IMG/VR virus record: IMGVR_UViG_3300004770_000054
Location: 1 to 34,795 of that record
Length of the DNA stretch: 34,795 nucleotides
Reading direction: 5' to 3' (one strand)
Source: a virus
Part shown: positions 21,536 to 30,923 of the stretch, piece by piece
Layout: the number at the start of each line of letters is the position of its first letter
Position numbering within the stretch: position 1 is the stretch's first letter
Notes under the pieces: model-generated
What the model was told of the DNA's origin: nothing
What the model saw: the letters and a program-made list of their open reading frames with translations, nothing else
Database searches by the model: none
Made by a program: the position numbers and the translations under genes

Positions 21536-24500
21536 TTATACTGCCTGATAATTCTTACGAATTCTGTAAATTTGGTTAGCGTTTGCTGGAGTACCGTATA
21601 GTGTTACGCTACTACCTGTTACGTTTGCCGTCCATGTTGTCATAGTGTTGCCACTTGTACTAGTTATACCATAAACTGTTCTGTATGTATTTGCACTTGT
21701 ACCGTCCGAAACAACTAGAATTTTAGCTATTTCACGAATGTTTGTACCTTGTATAGTTGAAGTAATAGTATATTCTGCTGAACTATATGTGTTAGCAAAG
21801 AAACTATCTATTTGACCCGGTGTACTAGCTGTAGCAAGTATGATATTAGCATTTTGGTTAACTTCAGCACCTTGTGGATTCCATAGTGTTGTTGGTTGTG
21901 TGCTACTTGTACCAGTGTAAACATAAGCTCCATTGTTATCAACAGCAAACTGTTGGTAACCGTTTGTACTTGCAATACCGTTGATAGTCTGTGTTGTAGT
22001 CAACACACGAATATCAATGATGTCAGTGCTTGCAGGTGGTTCTGTAAATGTTACTACGTTTCCTGTTACTGAGTAAGCCAATGTTGGGATCTGTAACACA
22101 CCGTTAATACTAACAATACTTGCCGATGCTGTTGTAGCATTTGCTATGGTGTATGAAAGTGTTGATCCATCACCGGTGAATTGTTTATCAGTGATAATAG
22201 TAAACGATGATGTAATACCTTGCCATGAGCTACCATTATAATATTCCGGACCATTTAAGTTTGTACTATATCGGAACATACCTGCAACGTCAGTACCGCC
22301 AACTGAGCTTGGACGTTGTGCATTTGAACCCACCGGGAACAGGATCGAATCTGACGAATTAATAACTAATTTTGCACCAACTATGGCATTAGAAACTGTT
22401 GCAGAGTTACCAATGATAACAGAATCGTATGTTGCATTTGGACGAGCCCAAATTAATGTCTGATCGTTTACACCTTTAACAAGGAAGTCTTGACCGGCTG
22501 TTCGAGTGCTGTTAATAGTTACAGCATTGGACAGGAATACGTTACCTGTTACTGTTGTGATTCCACCGACGTTTAAATTGCCACTTATACCGACACCGCC
22601 AACCGCAACAATAGCACCAGTTGTTGAACTTGTGCTTGTTGTTCCACTGGCTCCAACAATATTTCCTGTTGCTGTTAACACTCCAGTTGAGCCAATAGAC
22701 AACGTTTGAGTTGTTGCCGGGCCACCACTATAAAATATTAAGTTGTCGCTTGGGCCAACACTAATACGACCATTAGGGCTAACGTAGTCAACTACTACAC
22801 CATCGCTGTAATTGCCAAGGAATTGACCTGCTGTTAGTGCGCCCTGACCAGCAAATACAGAATTGCCAACGTATAAATTGCCTCCAATACCAGCACCGCC
22901 AACTACAACTAAAGCACCAGTTGTAGCTGAACTACTTACTGTGGTTGCAGCGGCTACCAAATTACCTCTAGACGTTGTTGTTAATAATACATCAAGTTTA
23001 TCATTTAAGAAAGCAGCGCCAGCAACACCCATACCTCCCTTAACTACCAATGCTCCAGTTTGGAAACTTGTACTTGGTGTTATTTGTTGTATAACTACGT
23101 TACCTGTTGAATCAACTGTTAAACCAGGAGCACCAGATGTAGAACCAGTTGGGATATAGTTTAGGTTAACTTTTGTTGCATTACTTGTATTAGTAAATGT
23201 TTCGGTTGCTGCTACTATCAAGCCAGCCGCATTATTTATTACTGGTTGTGCGTAAGCAGATGCTCCGTAACCTACACCAACAAATGCACCCAACACATCA
23301 TTGGTCTGTACAGCTGCCGGAGCAGAACTTGATCCACGTGCATGACGTCCTTTGAACGCCGAAGCCGATGTTCCAGCAAAGCTGTCAATAACAATCACAC
23401 CATTATTACTATCAGCACTTGAAATTTGGAATGTAGCATCCGAGGCAAAAGGTACAACACTATTTTGATTAATAACTAACGGAATATATGCAGAAGGTCC
23501 AACTGAGCTTGCACCAATTAACAAGTTACCTTGTAAGTTGTGTTGACTTGTAGAACTACCTACGTTTAAGTTACCAGCAATACCAACACCACCCAAGGAT
23601 ACAATAGAACCAGTTGTTGTGTTTGTACTTGTTGTTGTTGCGGCTGCTACTAAGTTACCAGAATGTTTTGTTATACCAGCAACAGTTGTTGTACCGCTTG
23701 AATTACCAATGTTTAATGTTGTTGCGGCACCAGCAAAGTTAAGTGTTGTTGCTACTGTGTTGTATAAGTTTTGTGTTGTTTGTGTACCGACTATTGTTGG
23801 GTTACCAATTGTAGCTGTGCCACTTGTAGCACCCAAGTTTAATGCGGTTGCAGCTGAACCAACATTCAATGTTGTAGCATTTTCGTTAAACAAATAACCA
23901 GTTGTTTGTGTAGTTGTTAATCCGCCACCATTATCAGCAATATTGCCTGCGACACCAAAACCACCGCCGACGTTCAGTGCGCCACTAATACCAGCACCAC
24001 CAGCTACTACTAATGCGCCTGTTGTTGTATTAGAACTTGCTGTTCCTGAGTTAGCTACTAAGTTACCAGCTACCACTTCAACACCAGTTACAATTTCTTG
24101 TGTTGTGTTAATGTATGTTAATGTGCCAGCAACACTCAGGTTACCACCAATGTATGTGTCGCCACTTACGCCGATACCACCTTTAACTACCAATGCACCT
24201 GTAGTTGTACTTGTACTTGCTGTACCAGACCCTGCTACAACGTTTCCGCCGGATTTAAGTACACCAGATAAATTTGTCACACCGCTTGCATTACCGATGT
24301 TCAATGTTGTTGCAGCACCAAATGCGTTTACTGTTGTTGCTACTGTGTTGTAAACGTTTTGTGTTGTTTGTGTGCCAACTAATGTTGGATTACCAATTGT
24401 GGCTGTTCCGCTTGTGGCGCCAATACCTAATGTTGTTGCAGCACCAAATGCGTTTACTGTTGTTGCTACTGTGTTGTAAACGTTTTGTGTTGTTTGTGTA

Positions 24501-25939
24501 CCAACTAATGTTGGATTTGCTAATGTGGCTGTGCCACTTGTAGCACCTAAGTTCAATGTGGTTGCAGATGAGCCAACATTCAATGTTGTTGCTGTTTCAT
24601 TAAACAAATAACCAGTTGTTTGTGTAGTTGTTAATCCACCACCTGCGGTATTGTTTATGTTACCGTTTATTGTTGCGGTTGACCCAGTGTACACAGCGCC
24701 GGCAATACCAACACCGCCCTGAACTACTAATGCGCCAGTTGTTGTATTTGTACTTGCTGTTGTTGCGGCTGCTACTATATTACCAGAAACGATTGCGGTA
24801 CTAGAAACTGCCAATGTAGATTGTAATGTTGCAGCCTGTGCTACGTTCAACACTCCACCAACGTATGCAGCACCAGAAATGCCGGCACCACCAGATACTA
24901 CTAGTGCGCCAGTTGTTGTATTAGAACTTGCTGTACCGCTTGCAGCAACAATGTTACCAGCGGCTGTTAATACGCCAGCGGAACTAATTTGTAATGTTTG
25001 TGTTGCTGCAGGACCGCCAGCATAAAATGTTAATGCATCACCGGAACCAACGCTGATACGACCGTTATTGTTTACATAATCAACTACTGTACCATCTGAG
25101 TAGCCACCGTTAAATGCACCAACAGCATATAAACCAAGACCGGCTTGCACTTGTCCACCAGCTGTTACGTTACCAGCTAAGCCAATACCGCCCAAGGATA
25201 CGATAGAACCAGTTGTTGTGCTTGTACTTGTTGTTGTAGCTGCGGCTACTAAGTTACCTGTATATTTAGTTACTCCACTAACACTCAACGATCCGCCAAT
25301 GTTAACATCACCACTAATGCCAGTGCCACCAACTACTACCAATGCACCAGTTGTTGTGTTTGTACTTGCTGTACCAGATGCAGCCACCAAGTTGGCTGTG
25401 TGTGTTGCTACTCCAGATGTTAATGTTGTAGAGCTAAATGTTGCAGCGCCGGTTACACCCAGTGTTGTACCAACGGTTAAGAAATTATTTATTGTACCGG
25501 ATACGGCTGTTAGGTTACCAATTTTAACGTTGGCATAACCTGAGTTGTTAATACTACCTGCTGTAGTACCTGTTTCTGTTGTGGCAATACCTTCAAAAGC
25601 CTGATCTGCTTCTTTCCAAACCCAGGCTGCGTTTACTGAACCATATCCAGGTAAACTTTGTAAATTGCGGTTTACTAAAATACCAACGTCATAACTAGGA
25701 GTTCCAGTATAACCGTTGTTGAACACAACAATCGGGTCGTTAATATATGTGTTAATAGAATTTAACTGTGTGTAACTATTTGCTACAGTTAAATTACCAA
25801 GAATTGTAATGTTACTATTAAATGTTACTGTTGCAGCAAGCAAATTACCTTGGATAGATCCCGGCGCAATTTTAGTAGCCGCATTAATTGTGCTATCTGT
25901 AATCTGATTGTTTTGTATTCTTGTTAAGTATGTGGTCAT
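21536..25939 (-). CDS. Giant tail fibre/virion protein with many repeat modules, 1467 residues
   Basis: Largest gene in the window. The start is the ATG at 25937-25939, which has GGAG eight bases upstream; a TTG two codons earlier is rejected. N terminus TTYLTRIQNNQITDSTINAA, then TYINDPIVVFNNGYTGTP and YDVGILVNRN (knob module). The shaft has ten copies of the module T-(S/T)-x-T-T-G-A-L-V-V-x-GG-x-GI-x-G. It also has several ATTLNVG.AATTLNIG..SGT modules, including a perfect-looking tandem of 42 residues. Two longer duplicated blocks carry VVDYVNNNGRISVGSGD / VVDYVSPNGRISVGPSD followed by FY.GGPA.TQTL. The C terminus has FRYSTNLNGPEYYNGSSWQG, VSINGVLQIPTLAYSVTGN, then a distinct last domain (TYSSAEYTITSTIQGTNIRE, ending IYRIRKNYQAV). 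Receptor binding or a long side fibre is inferred. Confidence 0.82.
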   Translation of the reverse strand: MTTYLTRIQNNQITDSTINAATKIAPGSIQGNLLAATVTFNSNITILGNLTVANSYTQLNSINTYINDPIVVFNNGYTGTPSYDVGILVNRNLQSLPGYGSVNAAWVWKEADQAFEGIATTETGTTAGSINNSGYANVKIGNLTAVSGTINNFLTVGTTLGVTGAATFSSTTLTSGVATHTANLVAASGTASTNTTTGALVVVGGTGISGDVNIGGSLSVSGVTKYTGNLVAAATTTSTSTTTGSIVSLGGIGLAGNVTAGGQVQAGLGLYAVGAFNGGYSDGTVVDYVNNNGRISVGSGDALTFYAGGPAATQTLQISSAGVLTAAGNIVAASGTASSNTTTGALVVSGGAGISGAAYVGGVLNVAQAATLQSTLAVSSTAIVSGNIVAAATTASTNTTTGALVVQGGVGIAGAVYTGSTATINGNINNTAGGGLTTTQTTGYLFNETATTLNVGSSATTLNLGATSGTATLANPTLVGTQTTQNVYNTVATTVNAFGAATTLGIGATSGTATIGNPTLVGTQTTQNVYNTVATTVNAFGAATTLNIGNASGVTNLSGVLKSGGNVVAGSGTASTSTTTGALVVKGGIGVSGDTYIGGNLSVAGTLTYINTTQEIVTGVEVVAGNLVANSGTASSNTTTGALVVAGGAGISGALNVGGGFGVAGNIADNGGGLTTTQTTGYLFNENATTLNVGSAATALNLGATSGTATIGNPTIVGTQTTQNLYNTVATTLNFAGAATTLNIGNSSGTTTVAGITKHSGNLVAAATTTSTNTTTGSIVSLGGVGIAGNLNVGSSTSQHNLQGNLLIGASSVGPSAYIPLVINQNSVVPFASDATFQISSADSNNGVIVIDSFAGTSASAFKGRHARGSSSAPAAVQTNDVLGAFVGVGYGASAYAQPVINNAAGLIVAATETFTNTSNATKVNLNYIPTGSTSGAPGLTVDSTGNVVIQQITPSTSFQTGALVVKGGMGVAGAAFLNDKLDVLLTTTSRGNLVAAATTVSSSATTGALVVVGGAGIGGNLYVGNSVFAGQGALTAGQFLGNYSDGVVVDYVSPNGRISVGPSDNLIFYSGGPATTQTLSIGSTGVLTATGNIVGASGTTSTSSTTGAIVAVGGVGISGNLNVGGITTVTGNVFLSNAVTINSTRTAGQDFLVKGVNDQTLIWARPNATYDSVIIGNSATVSNAIVGAKLVINSSDSILFPVGSNAQRPSSVGGTDVAGMFRYSTNLNGPEYYNGSSWQGITSSFTIITDKQFTGDGSTLSYTIANATTASASIVSINGVLQIPTLAYSVTGNVVTFTEPPASTDIIDIRVLTTTQTINGIASTNGYQQFAVDNNGAYVYTGTSSTQPTTLWNPQGAEVNQNANIILATASTPGQIDSFFANTYSSAEYTITSTIQGTNIREIAKILVVSDGTSANTYRTVYGITSTSGNTMTTWTANVTGSSVTLYGTPANANQIYRIRKNYQAV
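23715..23840 (-). repeat. Diverged copy of the 126-base fibre repeat
   Basis: Same unit as the tandem pair at 24303-24554 with scattered substitutions. It encodes VGTQTTQNLYNTVATTLN then FAGAATTLNIG within the giant fibre. Confidence 0.7.
24303..24554 (-). repeat. Tandem pair of 126-base repeats inside the giant fibre gene
   Basis: Unit 1 at 24303-24428 and unit 2 at 24429-24554. By my reading 88 of the first 89 bases are identical, the rest diverged. Each unit encodes 42 residues around TLVGTQTTQNVYNTVATT and VNAFGAATTL. The high DNA identity suggests recent duplication or gene conversion. Confidence 0.85.
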
Positions 25940-25961
25940 GCCCAAAGCTCCCGATATACAG

Positions 25962-25968
25962 TATTTAC
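25962..25968 (-). promoter_or_regulatory. Variant late promoter for the giant fibre gene
   Basis: The minus strand reads GTAAATACTGTATATCGGGAG, 23 bases before the ATG at 25939. The first base deviates from ATAAATA, but the following sequence matches the gp13 leader (ATAAATACTGTATAACGGAG). Confidence 0.6.
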
Positions 25969-26057
25969 CTTATATAGGAGAATATGGATTACACCGGTTA
26001 AAAACGAAGAGAATTGGTGTGGTGAGTTGTGCTAGACAGATTGAGGTACTACAAAAA

Positions 26058-26064
26058 TATTTAT
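26058..26064 (-). promoter_or_regulatory. T4-type late promoter, upstream copy before the giant fibre
   Basis: The minus strand reads GAATAAATATTTTTGTAG, with the motif just after the stop of the 26071-27573 gene, about 120 bases before the ATG. The 131-base gap 25940-26070 holds this motif and the variant promoter at 25962; I see no small gene in it. Confidence 0.5.
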
Positions 26065-26070
26065 TCTAAA

Positions 26071-27573
26071 TTAGAATACACCGCCGGTTAATGCTACTCT
26101 TTTCCAGGTATTTGCGGATGTGCAAACATAGATATAATTAGCGTCCCACGCCACTTGCCCGGCTGTTCCGGTGGATGTACTTGTTTTAGTAGTTAACGGT
26201 GAAGATAGTATGCCAGTTAATGTAATATTACCAGTTACACTAACATCGGTATTAAAAATATTGTCAACTGTAACCGAGGCTGCTAAGAAACGCACATCAA
26301 TCTGGTCAGTTACCAGGGGAGTTTCTGTAAAAGTAATTTGGTTGCCTGTTACATTGTACGCATAAACTGGTTGTTGAACAGTACCGTTAATACTTACCAG
26401 TACACCATTGGTTGTAGTTGATTGATTTAGTGTATAAGGTCCAGCGCCAATTGTTGCATTACCATAAAAGTTCTGCCCGGCAATATTTGTAATAACGTTT
26501 ACCCAGGTGGATCCGTTGTAGAACTCTACTGAGTTGTAGTCGCTGTTATATCGAATTTGTCCAGCTGTTGGTGAACTTGGGCGACCTACGTTGCCACCGG
26601 TCGGTAAGCCAATGGCGGTTGAGGAATTAAATGTTGTTACTGTGGTAGTATTTGGATAAATGTAATCTGTATAAACGTTGCCATTTATGTTGCTGGCCGT
26701 TACGTTGCCAGCTGTTATGTTACTGGTGGTACTGATATTGTTACTGCCAAAACTAGACAACAATGCAACTACGTTGCCGTTTGAATAGTTAGTAAACAAT
26801 ACAGGATTGCCGTTAGCCCAAAATAAGCCGCCAGTTAATATATTTCCGGTAGCAATATTACCCGTTACTGTTAGATTACCTAATGTACCAACTGTAGTAA
26901 TATAACTTTGTGTTGGTGTTAAAACAGTACCTATTACATTGCCAGAAATATTTCCGCTGAAAGTAACACCAGTATTGCCTGTAATAGTATTTCCATTAAT
27001 AGAAATATTAGCTACTTGTAAGTTAGCAAAGTTAGCAATACCTTTAGTGCCGGTATATCTAGCACCCACAACATAAACAACGTTGGCCACGTTAGCAACA
27101 GGAGTTGGTACGTTAGTATCAGCAAAGTTTACAATACCGGCTGAGTAGTCAAAGTACCAAGAGTCACTGTTACCAGAACCACCCACAGGCAAGTTAGTAA
27201 AATTCTGCGGACTGCCACGTCCCGGAGGACCAGCATATATTTGTAGCTGGTAGCCTGCACCAAATTGAGGACTAATCCAATCTGTTAAGTTTGTTGCCCA
27301 AGTTTCTTGCGATACGCCTTCGCTTAGAGCCACTGCTTGTACAGTAGAACTTAAACTATCTCTGTAAACTGTAACTACGCTTGAGTTACTTGTAGGTAGT
27401 GTAGTAACACTAGGAATATAATAGTCTTGTTGCCAGATAGTAGATCCAGGACTTAATTGTGGACTAGCATTGGCTTCGTTGGCCGGCGACTTTGCCGTAC
27501 TCGTGTCTGTTTTAGAAACCCCACTAAGTTTCTTATACAATATGTCGACTAATTGTGTTTGAGATATTGTCAT
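26071..27573 (-). CDS. Virion structural/fibre protein, 500 residues
   Basis: N-terminal 160 residues are non-repetitive (TISQTQLVDILYKKLSGVSK; GSTIWQQDYYIPSVTTLP; WISPQFGAGYQLQIYAGPPG), perhaps the virion anchor. A shaft of NITGNV / GNLTVTGNIATGN elements follows. Next come two modules shared with other fibres here: GRPSSPTAGQIRYNSDYNSV then EFYNGSTWVNV, and VSINGTVQQPVYAYNVTGNQ then TFTETPLVTDQIDVRFLAA. The C terminus is TSTGTAGQVAWDANYIYVCT then ANTWKRVAL, a common end module of phage structural proteins. Its ATG is one base after the stop of the upstream gene, with no good Shine-Dalgarno, so translation is probably coupled. Exact location in the virion unknown. Confidence 0.78.
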   Translation of the reverse strand: MTISQTQLVDILYKKLSGVSKTDTSTAKSPANEANASPQLSPGSTIWQQDYYIPSVTTLPTSNSSVVTVYRDSLSSTVQAVALSEGVSQETWATNLTDWISPQFGAGYQLQIYAGPPGRGSPQNFTNLPVGGSGNSDSWYFDYSAGIVNFADTNVPTPVANVANVVYVVGARYTGTKGIANFANLQVANISINGNTITGNTGVTFSGNISGNVIGTVLTPTQSYITTVGTLGNLTVTGNIATGNILTGGLFWANGNPVLFTNYSNGNVVALLSSFGSNNISTTSNITAGNVTASNINGNVYTDYIYPNTTTVTTFNSSTAIGLPTGGNVGRPSSPTAGQIRYNSDYNSVEFYNGSTWVNVITNIAGQNFYGNATIGAGPYTLNQSTTTNGVLVSINGTVQQPVYAYNVTGNQITFTETPLVTDQIDVRFLAASVTVDNIFNTDVSVTGNITLTGILSSPLTTKTSTSTGTAGQVAWDANYIYVCTSANTWKRVALTGGVF

Positions 27574-27574
27574 G

Positions 27575-29572
27575 TTAGTTAGTTGGGTTCGCTATACTTA
27601 ATGCTGTTAAACTTTGTCCGCTAGTTAATTTAACGCGAACATATATTTCATTACCAGTTGAGTTTGTGCTACTTGCTGTACCAAATGTACAGGTGTAACT
27701 ACCACCACTTACTAGACTATTTAATACTGCGGCTCCACCAGTTGAACATCCAGAAGATCCGTTGCCGCCGGTGCCTGTTCCCGGAACACCCGAACCAGCG
27801 TAAGCTGTTGCCATATTAATCCAACCATTAGTCGGTGCGGCTGTTGTGTCAATTGTGCTGCCAGGTAGTGCTACCCATAGTCCGGCGATTGTACCCGAAT
27901 AACTGATATTGAATTTACTTACAGCACTCTTAACAAACTTAAATGTAAAGTATTGACTTGTACTACGACCACTTAGATTAGGACCAACCGGTAGGAATCC
28001 TGTTGAGTAATTTGTTTGATCGTACAATATTTTTGCGCCAACGTTGGTAGCATCAGTTGTGTAGAACGGACCAGTCTGACTATTAAATGTGGCTTCGCTT
28101 CCTGTGTATGCTGGTGTATCTGCGGCAGTACCAGCGTCTGGATTGGCAATGCGATAAGCGGCACTACCGCCAGTGTAACTATTTGTAATACTAGTTTCTT
28201 CAATCTGTGTACCAGTACCGGTTTTGTAAAGGATATAAGTTGCTGGTGCGCTGAATGCCCATGCAGTTGAATTATATCCATTGTTTACAGTGATACTTGG
28301 ACCTTGTGTGCCAAGTAGATTGCCAAATCCACTAGCAATGTTAGAAGTAGTAGAGAAAGAAATCAGTGCTGTATTATTTCTGGTAATTGGAGTAGTAACT
28401 CCAGCAGTAGCATAACTTACTAAAGCAGGAGCCGCAAATGCACCGTTAGCACTACTAGCCGAAATCAAGTTAGTTGAGTTAGGATATGTATCTCCACTGA
28501 TGTTTCTTACGTTGCCGGTTAATGTAAATCCAGCACTTGTAGTAAACATAGGAATAGTACTTGAGTACTGAACTACGTTACTGCTCAGCACCATATTGGT
28601 TCCAGTAAATGCTGGCGCACTTGGGCTCGAACTATCATAATACCATGTGGCATTATTTGTACTTGTACCAGTAGAACTGTCGTAGATATTTACGCGATTC
28701 CAACCAGGTTGTATACCACCAGTGCCAACTGCGTAAGTAGAAAACACTGACCAAAATCCTGCTGTTACTGTTGATACCACTGCATGATAATCTTCTACGT
28801 TGTAAACATAAAGGTTACCGTTGGTAGTGTTTGAGTTAGTTCCATTTAATGTTATGTTACCATTTGGAACTCCATTGATATAGGCTGTTACTGTTCCGTT
28901 GTTACCCGGACCCACGTTAGTAACGGCTGTACCAATTGTGCTAAACGATGATGCTCTAAGTGTACTAACTAGTGTTCCGCCGGCAACACTTAGGTTCCCC
29001 CAACCAGAGTTGTCAGTTTGTGTAAAGTTACACATCAACCCACTGTTGGTAGTGCCTACAGAAATTGTAGTGTTGTTTGGAAAGTTTGGTGGACTTGGTG
29101 GTACTAGTTTACCTAGTACATAGTTTAAATCTGCAATGGCATCTGTTACTGCTGTAGTTGTAGTTAACGTAGTAGCATTACTAACCAATGCACCTTGTGT
29201 GTTTGCCCCAAGTGCAATGTAGTTGCCTGTGAATCCTTCTAATCCAGATAACGTATCTAGTGTACCAAATGATAAATTACCAGCGCCGTCAGTGTAAACA
29301 ATAGTATTAGGTGAGCCACCGGTGATTTGAACGTTGGCAATTGATCCAAGATTAATTTTGCCAGTGGTACTACTGATAGTATTGCCAAGAATTAATAAAT
29401 TACCAACGTGTGCGTTGCCGTTAACATCTAAAGTGTATTGTGGACTAGAGTTGTTAACACCAAGTCTGTAATTGTTTACATCAAAATAGGCTGTGGCGTC
29501 AACAGAGAGGTTGGTACCTTGGCGAACCAGATTCGCCTGTAACATTACTCCCGATATTTTACCAATTGCCAT
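27575..29572 (-). CDS. Virion structural/fibre protein, 665 residues
   Basis: N terminus MAIGKISGVMLQANLVRQGT then DTTAYFD-like DATAYFDVNNYRLGVNNSS, PQYTLDVNGNAHVGNLLILG, a segment widespread in phage fibres that link simulated-looking beta repeats. The central 400 residues are unlike the other fibres. They are Ser/Thr/Asn/Gly-rich but with few repeats, and include VEDYHAVVSTVTAGFWSVFS and a WNRVNIYDSSTGTSTNNATW motif. The C-terminal 180 residues (YFTFKFVKSAVSKFNISYSG, IAGLWVALPGSTIDTTAAP, GWINMATAYAG, GNEIYVRVKLTSGQSLTALS) form a compact domain, possibly a receptor-binding tip. It contains two Cys (SSGCSTGG and SYTCTFG), which are rare in this cluster. Shine-Dalgarno AGGAG. Part of the operon started at 30924. 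Confidence 0.78.
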   Translation of the reverse strand: MAIGKISGVMLQANLVRQGTNLSVDATAYFDVNNYRLGVNNSSPQYTLDVNGNAHVGNLLILGNTISSTTGKINLGSIANVQITGGSPNTIVYTDGAGNLSFGTLDTLSGLEGFTGNYIALGANTQGALVSNATTLTTTTAVTDAIADLNYVLGKLVPPSPPNFPNNTTISVGTTNSGLMCNFTQTDNSGWGNLSVAGGTLVSTLRASSFSTIGTAVTNVGPGNNGTVTAYINGVPNGNITLNGTNSNTTNGNLYVYNVEDYHAVVSTVTAGFWSVFSTYAVGTGGIQPGWNRVNIYDSSTGTSTNNATWYYDSSSPSAPAFTGTNMVLSSNVVQYSSTIPMFTTSAGFTLTGNVRNISGDTYPNSTNLISASSANGAFAAPALVSYATAGVTTPITRNNTALISFSTTSNIASGFGNLLGTQGPSITVNNGYNSTAWAFSAPATYILYKTGTGTQIEETSITNSYTGGSAAYRIANPDAGTAADTPAYTGSEATFNSQTGPFYTTDATNVGAKILYDQTNYSTGFLPVGPNLSGRSTSQYFTFKFVKSAVSKFNISYSGTIAGLWVALPGSTIDTTAAPTNGWINMATAYAGSGVPGTGTGGNGSSGCSTGGAAVLNSLVSGGSYTCTFGTASSTNSTGNEIYVRVKLTSGQSLTALSIANPTN

Positions 29573-29582
29573 GTGCTAGCTC

Positions 29583-30038
29583 CTAGGCTGGCACGTTGGT
29601 GCTGTTAAGATTATGAATTACCAAAATTTGTTGTCCGGCGTCGCCCGAAGTTGATGGTATGATATAAATTTGATTAGATGCCACACCAGCAGAAAAATTA
29701 TAGTTCACTAGAGGAATTTGTTGTACTCCGCCAACAAAAACTAATACACTATTTTCTTGTCCGGCAATATAACTATAACTCATCGGACCGTATTGACCAC
29801 TTGGATTAGATCCCGTACTACCTGTTGTAAATGTATCTGTTACAATGTTTACTGTACCAATTTTAGAAACTTGGCTCCACGCACCATTATAATAAAATTC
29901 AATGCGACTATTATTTTGATTAAATCTAATTAGTCCGTCTACCGGAGTGTCGCCATAGGAGCTACTAGGTACAATAGGCAACCTAGCGGCAAATTTATTG
30001 TTTTTAACAATATCTGGGTTTTTAAGAAATCGTGCCAT
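29583..30038 (-). CDS. Small virion structural protein, 151 residues
   Basis: Starts ARFLKNPDIVKNNKFAARLP. It then carries only the two terminal modules found in the large fibres: DGLIRFNQNNSRIEFYYNGA then WSQVSK, and VLVFVGGVQQIPLVNYNFSA then a hydrophobic end ILVIHNLN. It looks like a stand-alone version of the modules at the C-terminal side of the 26071-27573 and giant fibre proteins. It may be a short fibre or a fibre-associated subunit. The ATG lies two bases after the previous stop. Confidence 0.72.
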   Translation of the reverse strand: MARFLKNPDIVKNNKFAARLPIVPSSSYGDTPVDGLIRFNQNNSRIEFYYNGAWSQVSKIGTVNIVTDTFTTGSTGSNPSGQYGPMSYSYIAGQENSVLVFVGGVQQIPLVNYNFSAGVASNQIYIIPSTSGDAGQQILVIHNLNSTNVPA

Positions 30039-30040
30039 TA

Positions 30041-30349
30041 TTAAATTCCGATATAGCTTACGGTTGCTGTTACAGAAACGTTTGAACTACAGTTGGCCCA
30101 AATTGCATCGCCTGTAGCAAAAATAATTTTTTCTGTATCAACTACTAAAGTATTTTGTCCTGTTAGTGCTACGTTTGAATAAATGATTGTACTAGCATTG
30201 GCTTGTTTGCCATTGGGCACTAACCAAACGTTAGCGGTAGCATTGTTATTAGTGTAGTTACAAAAGTGCAGAACTGTTGTTGCACTATTGCCAGAACTAG
30301 TATAAATTGAACTAGCTACTGTTGTTACGTTTGCGTTTGTGATTGCCAT
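30041..30349 (-). CDS. Small virion structural protein, 102 residues
   Basis: Compact beta-rich protein (AITNANVTTVASSIYTSSGN, VLHFCNYTNNNATANVWLVP, IIYSNVALTGQNTLVVDTEK, IFATGDAIWANCSSNVSVTA). Small proteins of this type with T..Y.SSGN....L.FCN........V....P and a GD.I.....S..V.....Y end are frequent in marine phage fibre operons. Some are thought to sit at virion surfaces, but no function is known to me. Ten bases downstream of the 180-residue gene, with AGGAAGA before the ATG. Confidence 0.72.
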   Translation of the reverse strand: MAITNANVTTVASSIYTSSGNSATTVLHFCNYTNNNATANVWLVPNGKQANASTIIYSNVALTGQNTLVVDTEKIIFATGDAIWANCSSNVSVTATVSYIGI

Positions 30350-30359
30350 TTAAATCTTC

Positions 30360-30902
30360 CTATCCAAAAATAATACTAAATGCAACCGCGGCTGATTTAG
30401 TTGCAAGTTCTTGTTGTGTTGCATTTGAGTTGTCTACAAAAATTCCAGACTTACCGCTACTGACTGTACCGGTATAAAATGTTACAGTATTACCCGAATC
30501 ATAAATTGATTGATTTACAATATTTAGGTTGCCACCGAGCTGTGGTGATTTGTCACCGTATACGTTTGCTAGAGTATTTAAGGTATTTGCAATATTAGCA
30601 TACGTTGTACCGTTTGTAGTAATTTGCCAATTTTGTACTGTTTCGTTCCATGATAAACTGACATTAGGACTTGTACCACGGTCTACAATAATATTAGCGC
30701 CAAGAGGATTTGGTGTTGCTACACCATTGTTTAATGTAATAGTGTGATCTGTAATAGCACTATCTGTACTTACAATACTTTGGCTATTACCAGTAACCAC
30801 TAAATTTCCATTAATAACAACCTGTCCCGAATCGAGGTTAATTTGACCAGAGGGCAAAGTCTGTATTGTATAATTACCTATAATTCGTTTAGTAGTACTC
30901 AT
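30360..30902 (-). CDS. Short fibre protein, 180 residues
   Basis: First gene of the fibre operon. It begins STTKRIIGNYTIQTLPSGQI, then VVINGNLVVTGNSQSIVSTD, ITDHTITLNNG, GANIIVDRGTSPNVSLSWNE then VQNWQITTNGTTY. The last is the knob module (I.D..I.LN.G, IIVDRG...VSLSWNE...W) also present in the giant fibre, the 395- and the 587-residue fibres. A GDKSPQLGGNLNIVNQSI segment and a C-terminal SGIFVDNSNATQQELATKSA then FSIIFG follow; the end resembles SIIFGF of the 16192-16848 product. Late promoter at 30924-30930 and AGGA before the ATG. Confidence 0.75.
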   Translation of the reverse strand: MSTTKRIIGNYTIQTLPSGQINLDSGQVVINGNLVVTGNSQSIVSTDSAITDHTITLNNGVATPNPLGANIIVDRGTSPNVSLSWNETVQNWQITTNGTTYANIANTLNTLANVYGDKSPQLGGNLNIVNQSIYDSGNTVTFYTGTVSSGKSGIFVDNSNATQQELATKSAAVAFSIIFG

Positions 30903-30923
30903 GTCCGTATCCTGTTTATGTAG

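Noticed and set aside
21536-25939. CRISPR-like or tandem DNA repeats in the fibre genes
   Set aside because: The repeats are in-frame protein modules with variable spacing and no constant repeat/spacer pattern.
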